Below, piece by piece: positions 1 to 7,754 of a DNA stretch of 64,000 nt; position 1 is the stretch's first letter, and each line of letters begins with the position of its first letter. Position numbers and translations under genes: made by a program. The notes beneath the pieces were generated by a model. The model searched no databases. It saw nothing but the letters and a program-made list of their open reading frames with translations, and was not told where the DNA came from. The DNA comes from Thalassotalea ponticola (lineage in GTDB: Bacteria > Pseudomonadota > Gammaproteobacteria > Enterobacterales > Alteromonadaceae), in assembly GCF_041379045.1 (NCBI RefSeq), contig NZ_CP166871.1:1178001-1242000 (forward strand), read 5' to 3'.

Positions 1-775
1 TTACGTTTATTAACCGCTTCTCACTTTTTTTTGAATCGTCAACAAAGCTTGTAATTAAATCACCAATTACATTTTTACGGATATAGCCAGCTTTTTCCCA
101 AACATTAAACATTGCATTGATCATCGTATAGTAACGCCTCTGTGTATCTAGAGATTTAACAGTGGTTGTTCCATTGCCCTTGTGATGGTAATTTGTTCTC
201 CAATCGTTACGTAATGTATCAAGCCACTCAGCATTAAGATCTTTTATCTTTTGATCTAGGATACTTCTAGCACCATGAGCAATTGCTTTAATCGTCCGAT
301 GATGTACTTTTTTGACCTTATTACTTTTTAATTTTACTTTTTCTCGATCTTTTTCATACTGACCGCTTTCTAAATATTCACGTATTGTCATTCTTGCAAT
401 ACCAGAGCTATCAAGGGACTTAGCACGATCGAGATCGATTAGCTCCGAAACCATTTCTCTCACTTTGGGAAGGCTGATGGTACCTTTGGGATAATAACGA
501 CTATTCGTTCTCTTTTTCCAAGTGCCAAGTTTTTGCATACCTGAATTTGGGCTTCTAAAATAGAATGTCTTTTGTGTTTTTGTCAGTCTCAGAATTAAGC
601 TGTATCCACGGTCTGCAACATGAGCATCTTGCAGATCAATGACGCCACCTTCTATTAGTGGAAGTTTATCAATTCGATCTTCCTTAAACATAAACTTACG
701 AGACCCTGCGATATAAGTTTTAGTCACATAATTACTAAGTTCAAAATGTGACTTTTTGATTATTTTTTCTACCAT
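1..775 (-). CDS. Tyrosine-recombinase-like integrase, N-terminal part (runs off the left edge)
   Basis: An open frame of 258 codons reads leftward from an ATG at 775 and leaves the window without a stop. A GAGG Shine-Dalgarno lies 8 nt upstream of this ATG; an in-frame ATG at 793 is an alternative start. The visible protein has an Arm-type N-terminal section (about residues 40-120, with DRGYSLILRLTKTQKTFYF and a KLGTW strand) and then a helical SAM-like core-binding section (about 160-250). This is the usual order in phage or island integrases. The catalytic Arg/His/Arg/Tyr domain would lie outside the window, so enzyme activity cannot be judged. A tRNA half-gene 410 bp upstream of its start supports an integration-module role. 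The family call rests on architecture and context; I do not recognise a specific relative. Confidence 0.72.
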   Translation of the reverse strand, partial: MVEKIIKKSHFELSNYVTKTYIAGSRKFMFKEDRIDKLPLIEGGVIDLQDAHVADRGYSLILRLTKTQKTFYFRSPNSGMQKLGTWKKRTNSRYYPKGTISLPKVREMVSELIDLDRAKSLDSSGIARMTIREYLESGQYEKDREKVKLKSNKVKKVHHRTIKAIAHGARSILDQKIKDLNAEWLDTLRNDWRTNYHHKGNGTTTVKSLDTQRRYYTMINAMFNVWEKAGYIRKNVIGDLITSFVDDSKKSEKRLINV

Positions 776-1186
776 TTGTTCTACCTCAATCATTAATTGT
801 GGCGAACCCTAATAGTAAAAATTGATAAGATCTAATATGAAACTGCTTATATTTCGGTAACTTATTGATTTAGAAATTAATTAAACCTTAAAAAAATAAA
901 CCTAACCTATTGATCTTTATAAAAATATTTAAAATTACTAATATTCTTATAATTTACCACCCAAAATGAACATTTATACTCGCCATAGTAGACTCTATAG
1001 CAACTCTAAAGATGTATTTGCTGGTTAGGGTGTTTTTTTAGCTAATAGCTACTGCTAATAACTGGCTAATTAGCAAGCAGTTTTGAGATGGAGATCACTG
1101 TTTATACTAGGTTCAGCCTCATTCTACCTCTATCGACAAAAATCGATATTTACAACTATTTATATAGTTAGAAGAAGAATAGGCCC
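776..1186. other. AT-rich non-coding region between integrase and tRNA fragment
   Basis: No convincing gene is seen on either strand. The stretch is AT-rich with many short TAA and ATT runs. Its position between an integrase start and a tRNA half-gene is where recombinase arm sites and an int promoter would be expected, but I could not identify individual sites. Confidence 0.4.
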
Positions 1187-1225
1187 TTAGGAGGCACTTG
1201 CTCTATCCAGCTGAGCTACAGGGAC
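1187..1225 (-). pseudogene. 5' half of a tRNA-Arg(CCU), probable attachment-site remnant
   Basis: Read on the minus strand, this begins with an acceptor 5' strand GTCCCTG, a complete D arm (GCTC, loop AGCTGGATA, GAGC), the anticodon stem 5' strand AGTGC and the loop CTCCTAA with anticodon CCT. After the loop the next bases are GGGCC, which do not pair with AGTGC, and no variable region, T arm or CCA follows. The tRNA identity therefore stops at the anticodon loop. Integrases often recombine at such loops, and an integrase gene lies next to it, so this is best read as one att junction. An alternative is decay of an old tRNA gene. Confidence 0.7.
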
Positions 1226-1779
1226 ATACTCATGAGCATAGTTATGAGTTCATTGAGGTTCTCTGTGTTACGCGTTAGGGCAGGTAGACGACAGACTTGA
1301 ACCTGATAATAAACACCAATAAACATTACTTAGGTAATCTATTGTACAGAATAGCGATTAATGACAGCCGTGGTCAATAGCTAATCTTGGTCACATCAGT
1401 CGCTTTAGATTAACTGTGTCGTACCTTAACTTTGCCGTTCTATGGCTACCAATTGGTTAGCTGTTGATTTGTTAGGTGTTGGTTGCAACGTAGCGAGTTG
1501 CGTTAAAATACGGCTCTTTAACCGCAAATATCGGAAAAATGTATTTTCTTTGTTCAATTGGGATGGGTATTTATTGAACAGTTTGATAGGGTTAAGGGTG
1601 GCAGAGCTCAGTTGTAAAAGAGTTGATGAAGCCTCATTATATCTAGATATAATCACAACGCGGCTGAAGTGCTTTAGTCCAACAAAGGCGCACTAACGGG
1701 CAACCGACTAACGGCATGCTTTGAATACGGTAAACATTAACGCATGGCTATTATCACAAACAAAGAATAGACGAATAGT
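1226..1779. other. Non-coding region, no supported gene
   Basis: Two overlapping open frames of about 80 codons on opposite strands (1426-1696) have no clear ribosome binding site and no recognisable domain, so I do not call them. No terminator or complete tRNA is seen. The region presumably holds the promoter of the regulator that starts at 1780. Confidence 0.4.
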
Positions 1780-3117
1780 ATGAGCAGTAATTTGGTTTTG
1801 ATAGTCAGCGATAATAACATTGATCGCCATACTGGCGTTTTCGCGAATGTTGAGTGTGAGCTATCGTCGCGAGTCCAGTTTGAATACAGTCAGTCAATCG
1901 AAACCGCATTAGTGAAAATTAAACGGCAGTCGGTGGTTATGGTGGTTAGTCAATTTACCCACCGGCAAGCTCATCTTGACTATATCAGCCAAGTGCGCTT
2001 GGTAAATCCAACTATCCCAGTGTTTGCCTTGGCTGAAAATGCAAATGTTGATGACGCGGTATCGTTAATTAAAGCGGGCGCAACCGACTACCTTACATCG
2101 CCTGTTTCATCGTCGCGAATGGCCGCAATTATCAAGCAACACATCGTGCAAGAAAATTCTCAGCCAGCCTGGCCTATTGCCTGTGATGCCAATAGCAAGC
2201 ACTTATTGGCACTTGCTCGCAAAGTGGCACTTAGCGATGTGTCGGTTATGATTCTGGGGCCAAGTGGCTCGGGAAAAGAAGTGTTGGCGCGTTACATTCA
2301 TCAGCATTCAGCACGCAGTGATAAACCGTTTATCGCCATTAATTGTGCGGCGATCCCTGAAAGCATGTTAGAGGCAACCTTATTTGGTTATCAAAAAGGC
2401 GCCTTCACCGGGGCGGTAACAGCCTCTGCGGGTAAGTTTGAACAAGCTCAAGGCGGAACGATTCTACTGGACGAAATAACCGAAATGGACTTGAGTTTGC
2501 AAGCAAAAATGTTGCGCGTTATTCAAGAGCGGGAAGTTGAGCGACTGGGTTCGAGCAAAACTATCCAACTTAACGTACGTATTTTAGCGACGTCGAATCG
2601 ACAATTAAAACAAGCGGTAGTAGCGGGGGAATTTCGAGAAGATCTCTATTACCGACTGAATGTCTTCCCGTTAACCTGGCTACCGTTAAAACAACGCAAA
2701 GGCGACATTATTCCCATGGCCGAGGCGTTTTTACACAAACACGCTGGCAACCACTCACTTTACTTAAGTGAGCAAAGTCAGCAAAAGCTATTGTTTCACG
2801 ACTGGCCAGGTAATGTTCGCGAGCTCGATAACGTGATGCAACGGGCATTGATATTGAAGCAGTCGAACCGCATTGAAGCATCTCAAATCATTATTGACGA
2901 CAACGAGTTTTGTCAGCTTAGCGATGATACCCAAACAGTGGATACCGACAATTTACAGCGCGAGTTGCGACAGCAAGAGTTTCAAATGATCCAGCAGGCG
3001 CTAAAATCAGAGCAAGGTTCGCGCAAAGAAGTTGCCAAGCGGCTGGGCATTAGCGAACGCACATTGCGCTATAAATTAGCAAAAATGCGTGAAAGTGGGG
3101 TCGAGTTATTGTTATAG
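1780..3117 (+). CDS. Sigma-54-dependent activator, NtrC/FlrC type, with degenerate receiver domain
   Basis: This 445-residue cytoplasmic protein has the receiver/AAA+/Fis layout of NtrC-family enhancer-binding proteins that drive RNA polymerase-sigma54. Residues 1-120 keep the fold pattern of a receiver (LIVSDNN at 7-13, KAGATDYL at 98-105). However, the expected phosphoacceptor Asp is missing (VVSQFT at 55-60) and the conserved Lys before Pro is Ser (TSP at 106-108). The AAA+ domain is intact: Walker A GPSGSGKE at 160-167, sigma54-contact loop GAFTGA at 207-212, Walker B ILLDE at 228-232, REDLYYRLNVF at 286-296 and WPGNVREL at 342-349. A Fis-type helix-turn-helix lies at about 414-436. No partner kinase or flagellar gene is nearby, so control by phosphorylation looks unlikely. 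The start is the ATG that gives a normal receiver N terminus. Confidence 0.88.
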   Translation: MSSNLVLIVSDNNIDRHTGVFANVECELSSRVQFEYSQSIETALVKIKRQSVVMVVSQFTHRQAHLDYISQVRLVNPTIPVFALAENANVDDAVSLIKAGATDYLTSPVSSSRMAAIIKQHIVQENSQPAWPIACDANSKHLLALARKVALSDVSVMILGPSGSGKEVLARYIHQHSARSDKPFIAINCAAIPESMLEATLFGYQKGAFTGAVTASAGKFEQAQGGTILLDEITEMDLSLQAKMLRVIQEREVERLGSSKTIQLNVRILATSNRQLKQAVVAGEFREDLYYRLNVFPLTWLPLKQRKGDIIPMAEAFLHKHAGNHSLYLSEQSQQKLLFHDWPGNVRELDNVMQRALILKQSNRIEASQIIIDDNEFCQLSDDTQTVDTDNLQRELRQQEFQMIQQALKSEQGSRKEVAKRLGISERTLRYKLAKMRESGVELLL

Positions 3118-3241
3118 TTAACCTTTTTCAGCAAAGCCTGCGTACAAGCAAGCGCTAAAACCTTGTCTGGCTGGCAAATTACATTGACGATGTATCGTGA
3201 TAACAATATCTATGTGCTGTAGGTATATAGGATAATATTTA

Positions 3242-4018
3242 ATGAAATCAAACAGTAGTATAGTGTTCTTGGTGTTTCTAGGGTTGTTGTTAACAGCCTG
3301 TGCATCACCGACAACCGAGCGTGTCGAGCCGCTGCAAACGGATGCCGAAAATAAAGACTCTCGCGATCCGTTAGAGCCGATTAACCGTGCTTTTTGGGTA
3401 TTCAATTGGGATTATGCCGATAAATATGTGGTTAAGCCTGTAGCTCAAGCCTATAGCAATTATGTTCCAAGCCCAATACGAAGTGGCTTGCTCAATACGG
3501 CATATAATTTAAATGAGCCATATACTGCTTTGAATAACGCATTACAATTTAAATTTCAGCGCGCAGGGGTCGCCACGGGGCGTTTTGTCCTTAATTCAAC
3601 CGTTGGCTTGTTTGGTTGGTTCGATGTGGCAAAGCACGCCGGCTTGTATCGCGACAAAGAAGAGTTTGGTGAAGTGCTCGGTTACTACGGAGTGCCCGAC
3701 GGTCCATTTTTAATGCTGCCAGGCCTTGGCCCGAGCTCGGTACGAGATGAAGTAGGCGATGCGGTTGACCGATACTACTGGCCTTTAGCGATCATCGATT
3801 TCTGGCCAAATATGGCGCGTTGGATAGTGATTTCCCTCGAAGCGCGCAGTCAACTTGCCGATCAAGAGGCATTGCTGAACGAATCCTTGGATCCTTATGA
3901 ATTTGTCAAGGAAGCGTATTTTCAGAATATGCAGTACAAGCTTTACGACGGCAATCCGCCCGTGGTTATCGATGAAGAAAAAGAAGATGAGTTAGACGAC
4001 TTACTCGAAGAGCTATAA
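3242..4018 (+). CDS. mlaA: MlaA/VacJ outer-membrane lipoprotein of phospholipid retrieval
   Basis: The 258-residue product is a lipoprotein: the signal peptide ends in the lipobox LTAC with lipidated Cys at residue 20. It carries MlaA hallmarks in order: DPLEPINRAFWVFN soon after the Cys, TGRFVLNSTVGLFGWFDVA in the middle, and the LGYYGVPDGPFLMLPGLGPSSVRD stretch that begins at GYYGVPDGPFLMLPGLG. In the Mla pathway this protein takes mislocalised phospholipids from the outer leaflet of the outer membrane and passes them to periplasmic MlaC. The C-terminal tail is very acidic. The mlaBCDEF genes are not in this window. It stands alone behind a 124-bp gap from the sigma-54 regulator, on the same strand; a regulatory link is not shown. 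Confidence 0.93.
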   Translation: MKSNSSIVFLVFLGLLLTACASPTTERVEPLQTDAENKDSRDPLEPINRAFWVFNWDYADKYVVKPVAQAYSNYVPSPIRSGLLNTAYNLNEPYTALNNALQFKFQRAGVATGRFVLNSTVGLFGWFDVAKHAGLYRDKEEFGEVLGYYGVPDGPFLMLPGLGPSSVRDEVGDAVDRYYWPLAIIDFWPNMARWIVISLEARSQLADQEALLNESLDPYEFVKEAYFQNMQYKLYDGNPPVVIDEEKEDELDDLLEEL

Positions 4019-4087
4019 GCTGACTGTTAACGCAGCTACACTGGCTTAAACGTCTCATTCGTTACTCAATAGCTACCTGACATGCAT

Positions 4088-4116
4088 CTGCGTTAGCGGA
4101 TTGACCGCTAACGCAG
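4088..4116. repeat. Perfect 12-bp inverted repeat hairpin downstream of mlaA
   Basis: CTGCGTTAGCGG and its exact reverse complement are separated by the 5-nt loop ATTGA. No T-run follows on either strand, so it is not a standard intrinsic terminator, although it lies between two convergent genes. Confidence 0.6.
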
Positions 4117-4293
4117 TCAGGCACTAGTACCCATTTCGCTTCTCTTCCCGCTGTCAATCCAGTCAATAGCACATCGCGTCAATTTTTAGCGCTATTAACC
4201 CAATACACAACAGCGTTGTGATAACGATTTAAACATCTGTGTTCTTGCCACTTAGAATTTGAGCCAGAATGAGAATGTTGCGCGATGTTGATT

Positions 4294-4617
4294 TTAGTCG
4301 TTGTCAGTTGTTGAACGACGGCGTTTAAATTGCGCGACGGCTTCGTCAATGTGCTGACTTAGGAACATCAAAGACAGCGGTCGTAAAATCACAAAGTAAC
4401 ACACTAACAACAGAATTAACGGCAGCACAAAAAGCCAAGAGTCAACGCGTGCTAACAACATAAATGGCGGGATCAAAATTAACAACTTTAAAATATTTAA
4501 CAATAACTTTGTCGGCGCGGTCATTTTGTGATTGGCAAGCTCGATTATTTGTTGCTTTTCGGCGAAATTAAAGTCTTTTAATTGTTCAAACTGATTACTG
4601 GAAAAATAGAATTTCAT
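4294..4617 (-). CDS. Small two-helix membrane protein of unknown function
   Basis: The 107-residue protein begins MKFYFSSNQFEQLKDFNFAEKQ, a soluble stretch, then has two closely spaced hydrophobic segments (about residues 38-56 and 61-83) and a charged C-terminal tail with RRRS. The layout recalls short Alteromonadales membrane proteins annotated only as DUF6170-like; I am not certain of that family. It is divergent from ribH, with 183 bp between the two starts. The function is unknown. Confidence 0.7.
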   Translation of the reverse strand: MKFYFSSNQFEQLKDFNFAEKQQIIELANHKMTAPTKLLLNILKLLILIPPFMLLARVDSWLFVLPLILLLVCYFVILRPLSLMFLSQHIDEAVAQFKRRRSTTDND

Positions 4618-4800
4618 AATGTTTCGACTAAACTAACGTAGGCAGTATTGTAGCAAAGGGCGATGCTAAGGCAAAGTCATCAAACGCCGATTAATATGTT
4701 GTAAGGATGCGCAATTTAATCATTTTTTACCAATTTTTGAGTACCTAAATCGGTTGCGTTTTGCTACAATTGCGACAATTTTTTTCATAGGTTAATAAAA

Positions 4801-5265
4801 ATGAACGTAATTGAAGGAACTTTTGTCGCTGAAGGTAAAAAATTTGCCATCGTTGTTTCTCGCTTTAATAGCTTTGTTGTTGAAAGTTTACTTGACGGCG
4901 CTGTCGATGCTTTGAAGCGTCACGGTAGCGTAAATGACCAAGACATCACCGTTGTGCGTGTACCTGGTGCCTATGAGCTACCAGTGGCGGCAAAAAAATT
5001 GGCTAAAAAAGGCGAGTATGATGCCGTTATTGCCATCGGTGCTGTAATTCGTGGCGGTACGCCACATTTTGACTTTGTTGCGGGCGAATGCAACAAAGGA
5101 TTAGCGCAAGTTGCCATGGAATTTGATATTCCAGTTGCTTTTGGTGTTATTACCGTTGACTCAATCGAGCAAGCAATCGAGCGTTCAGGTACCAAAGCAG
5201 GAAACAAAGGTGCGGAAGCCGCTCTTAGTGCTCTTGAAATGGTAAATGTTTTAGAACAAATATAG
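4801..5265 (+). CDS. ribH: 6,7-dimethyl-8-ribityllumazine synthase
   Basis: The 154-residue protein condenses 5-amino-6-ribitylaminouracil with 3,4-dihydroxy-2-butanone 4-phosphate, the penultimate step of riboflavin synthesis. The substrate loop VPGAYELP (54-61) and the phosphate/catalytic segment [11 protein letters not shown] with the general-acid His89 are present. Length and start match the family. It heads the ribH-nusB-thiL-pgpA block common in gammaproteobacteria. The nusB Shine-Dalgarno lies at its stop codon, so translation is probably coupled. The other rib genes are not adjacent, and no FMN riboswitch was seen upstream. Confidence 0.97.
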   Translation: MNVIEGTFVAEGKKFAIVVSRFNSFVVESLLDGAVDALKRHGSVNDQDITVVRVPGAYELPVAAKKLAKKGEYDAVIAIGAVIRGGTPHFDFVAGECNKGLAQVAMEFDIPVAFGVITVDSIEQAIERSGTKAGNKGAEAALSALEMVNVLEQI

Positions 5266-5274
5266 GTGACCACG

Positions 5275-5694
5275 TTGGCTAAACCATCTCCTAGACGAAA
5301 GGCGCGTGAAATTGCCGTTCAAGCAATTTATTCGTGGCAATTAACAGGCAACGATATCAGTGATATTGAAGCAAATTTCATTGCCGATAATGCAAAACGT
5401 CGCTTTGAAATTGATTTTTTCTCAAAATTGGTTCGCGGTGTTGCCGCAAATGTTGGTGAGCTTGACGATGCAATTAGACCGCACGTTGCTCGCCCGTTAG
5501 AAGAAGTCGATCAAGTTGAGAAAGCCATTCTGCGCGTCGGTATTTATGAACTGCGCGATTGCAAAGACATTCCTTACCGCGTTGTTATTAATGAGGCTAT
5601 TGAGTTGGCCAAAGCGTTTGCCGCCGATGACAGTCACAAATTTGTCAACGGTGTGTTAGACAAAGTGGTCGCATCGCTTCGTCCAAACGAATAA
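5275..5694 (+). CDS. nusB: Transcription antitermination factor NusB
   Basis: NusB binds boxA RNA with S10 (NusE) to form the antitermination complex on rRNA operons. The protein shows the family pattern RRKAREIAVQAIYSW near the N terminus, VEKAILRVGIYEL in the middle, and VVINEAIELAKAF...DSHKFVNGVLDKV at the end. I prefer the TTG at 5275 as start: an AGGTG Shine-Dalgarno (5264-5268) sits 6 nt upstream, and the N terminus then matches the short form seen in enterobacteria. A GTG at 5266 would add three residues but lacks its own ribosome site. It follows ribH directly. Confidence 0.95.
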   Translation: MAKPSPRRKAREIAVQAIYSWQLTGNDISDIEANFIADNAKRRFEIDFFSKLVRGVAANVGELDDAIRPHVARPLEEVDQVEKAILRVGIYELRDCKDIPYRVVINEAIELAKAFAADDSHKFVNGVLDKVVASLRPNE

Positions 5695-5709
5695 GGTTTT
5701 GGCAGTCGT

Positions 5710-6669
5710 ATGAAAGAGTTTGAGCTGATAAGGCGTTATTTCACTGATCAGCCTGTGACTCGCAAAGACGTTGTCATGGGGATTGGTGACGATTGCGCAC
5801 TTATTGATAACGGTGGTGATAGCTATGTTGCTATTACTACCGATACACTTGTTGCCGGCGTTCACTTTCCCAAAGAAACGTCGCCGAGGGCAATTGGCCA
5901 CAAGGCTGTTGCGGTGAATCTGAGTGATTTAGCTGCCATGGGTGCTGTTCCCAGTTGGATCTCAATCGCCATTACGTTACCTGCCATCAACGAACATTGG
6001 CTACAAGAGTTTACGCAAGGTATTTTTGAATTGACTGAATATTACAACGTTCAGTTAATTGGCGGAGATACAACGCAAGGACCTCTTAGTATCACCATTA
6101 CCGCCCAGGGGATGGTTGCCAAAGACAAAGTACTTTATCGCAGTGGTGCCAAAAATGGCGATTATGTGTTTGTTACCAATACAATAGGTGATGCCGGCTT
6201 GGCTTTGGCAGCCATCAATGGTGATATTCACTTGTCAGAGAAGGATTTTGAGTCGGTAAAACGCAAATTGGATTTCCCTAAGCCTCAGGTACTGGTTGCG
6301 CAAATGGTACGCGAGTTTGCCACAGCAGCAATCGACGTATCAGACGGTCTATTGGCTGACTTACATCACTTGTGTGAAGCATCGGCATTGGGTATCAACC
6401 TTGATTTAGACAATGTGCCGTTGTCTGACGTATTAGTCAATAACGTCAGTAAAGAGCAAGCATTGCGCCTAGCACTTACCAGCGGCGATGACTATCAACT
6501 CATCTTTACCGTGTCGGCCACCAATAAAGTTGCCGTTGAAACAGCAATGACCCATGCTGCTGTTGACTATACCTGCCTGGGACAACTCAACCCGTCAAAA
6601 CAGATTAATTTGTTTTTTGAAGGTGAAGCGTTTGAAGTCGCGAGCAATGGTTTTCAACATTTTTCTTAA
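5710..6669 (+). CDS. thiL: Thiamine-monophosphate kinase
   Basis: ThiL phosphorylates thiamine monophosphate to thiamine pyrophosphate, using ATP. The 319-residue protein has the expected N-terminal metal-binding motif GIGDDCA (24-30), TTDTLVAGVHF (43-53), the NLSDLAAMGA helix, and GGDTTQG; the second half has AIDVSDGLLADLHHL and TSGDDYQLIFT. These are the Mg2+/nucleotide motifs of the PurM/ThiL fold. It lies 15 bp downstream of nusB and 14 bp upstream of the pgpA start, so it is almost surely in the same transcript. Confidence 0.96.
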   Translation: MKEFELIRRYFTDQPVTRKDVVMGIGDDCALIDNGGDSYVAITTDTLVAGVHFPKETSPRAIGHKAVAVNLSDLAAMGAVPSWISIAITLPAINEHWLQEFTQGIFELTEYYNVQLIGGDTTQGPLSITITAQGMVAKDKVLYRSGAKNGDYVFVTNTIGDAGLALAAINGDIHLSEKDFESVKRKLDFPKPQVLVAQMVREFATAAIDVSDGLLADLHHLCEASALGINLDLDNVPLSDVLVNNVSKEQALRLALTSGDDYQLIFTVSATNKVAVETAMTHAAVDYTCLGQLNPSKQINLFFEGEAFEVASNGFQHFS

Positions 6670-6683
6670 CCAAGTAGGTGCTC

Positions 6684-7157
6684 ATGAGTCAAAATAACCC
6701 GCGTCAGCTATTCAACCTTCGTCATCCTGTGCATTTTTTGGCTCTGGGGTTTGGCACTGGACTCGCGCCAAAAGCGCCTGGCACGGTAGGTACCCTAGCA
6801 GCCTTACCATTTATTCTACTGCTGTCTCAGTTGTCAGTTAATGTTTATGTTATCGCTACGGTGGTCATGGCCATTGTCGGTGTCTGGATATGTGCGAAAG
6901 CTTCCGCCGATGCCAAAGTTCACGATCACGGTGCCATAGTATGGGACGAAGTAGTTGGATACACTATAACCATGGCGGCGATACCAGTCAGTTGGCAGTC
7001 GCTGTTAGTCGGCTTTGTAATTTTTCGAATTTTTGACATTGTAAAGCCGTGGCCAATATCGGTTATCGACAAAAAAATAGACGGTGGCTTTGGTATTATG
7101 CTCGATGATATCGTCGCAGGCATCTTAGCACTAGCTCTTATGCATCTGATTTTTTAG
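6684..7157 (+). CDS. pgpA: Phosphatidylglycerophosphatase A
   Basis: PgpA removes the phosphate from phosphatidylglycerophosphate in the inner membrane to give phosphatidylglycerol. The 157-residue protein shows the signature GFGTGLAPKAPGTVGTL (22-38), several membrane helices, VWDEVVGY, and the C-terminal DDIVAG segment. I chose the ATG at 6684 because an AGG Shine-Dalgarno (6676-6678) has good spacing to it; a GTG two codons upstream overlaps that Shine-Dalgarno. It is the last gene of the ribH block, and a strong terminator follows. Confidence 0.95.
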   Translation: MSQNNPRQLFNLRHPVHFLALGFGTGLAPKAPGTVGTLAALPFILLLSQLSVNVYVIATVVMAIVGVWICAKASADAKVHDHGAIVWDEVVGYTITMAAIPVSWQSLLVGFVIFRIFDIVKPWPISVIDKKIDGGFGIMLDDIVAGILALALMHLIF

Positions 7158-7215
7158 ACGACCGTTAAGGCGATGAGAAGATAACTGTATCTGGTTGAAC
7201 ATCTGTGAACAAAGT

Positions 7216-7238
7216 GGCGCGTTAAGCGCCTTTTTTTT
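7216..7238 (+). terminator. Intrinsic terminator after pgpA
   Basis: A GGCGC/GCGCC stem with loop GTTAA is followed directly by eight T residues. It is placed to end the ribH-nusB-thiL-pgpA transcript. Confidence 0.9.
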
Positions 7239-7699
7239 GCCCGTTAGCTGAACGTAAACGGCTTAGCAAAGACATATTGATAAGCCAAGGTTATGTTAAT
7301 CAAGCTCTAACAATGTTGTCGTCAATTAAGTTAAAACAATGATTAAGGCTATTCATATACTGCCTGTAACACGCGCACACACGCTTAGCGTTGTTTTTAT
7401 TACCCACGCAAGCCAAAGGGCGATTTGAAACCCTGAAAGCGCCAATATGCAGACGTGGAGTGGCATCGCAATATTATGAATGTCTTTTTACTGGCTCAGC
7501 GTTAACACCATTTGCCAGGTAACTCGCAGACACAGTGCGGTCTGAGCTTTAATGACTACCGATTGCCAAACTCAACGTATAGGCTAGGGCGTATTGCCTT
7601 AGAAGGAATATTGCATTAGAGGGGATCTGGAGCGAGTCTGATAGCAAACATACAGCCGCAGAATTCGCATAAGCTTGATTGTTCTGATGTGTTCAATAA
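7239..7699. other. Non-coding region between pgpA terminator and POT gene terminator
   Basis: About 460 bp between convergent transcription units. No open frame with a ribosome site, no RNA gene and no clear repeat was recognised here. Confidence 0.5.
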
Positions 7700-7725
7700 A
7701 AAACGGAAGCAAGAGCTTCCGTTTT
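7700..7725 (-). terminator. Intrinsic terminator of the POT transporter gene
   Basis: An 11-bp perfect stem (AAAACGGAAGC with its complement) surrounds a 4-nt loop. On the minus strand it runs into a T-rich tail, just downstream of the transporter stop codon. Confidence 0.85.
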
Positions 7726-7754
7726 GTTTATCTATCGATTAAGAACCGGATTTT

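Noticed and set aside
1278..1303. T-loop-like GTTCAAGTC on the minus strand near the tRNA-Arg half
   Set aside because: The flanking bases do not form a T stem (only two possible pairs), and no acceptor strand follows.
1426..1696. Two opposing open frames of about 80 codons
   Set aside because: No ribosome site, no domain, and each overlaps the other on the opposite strand.
3180..3200. Possible sigma-54 promoter before mlaA
   Set aside because: TGGCA is present, but the -12 GC is missing and the spacing is wrong.
7586..7600. TAGGGCGTATTGCC, similar to the end of the MITE-like element
   Set aside because: Only about ten bases match and there is no partner repeat nearby.
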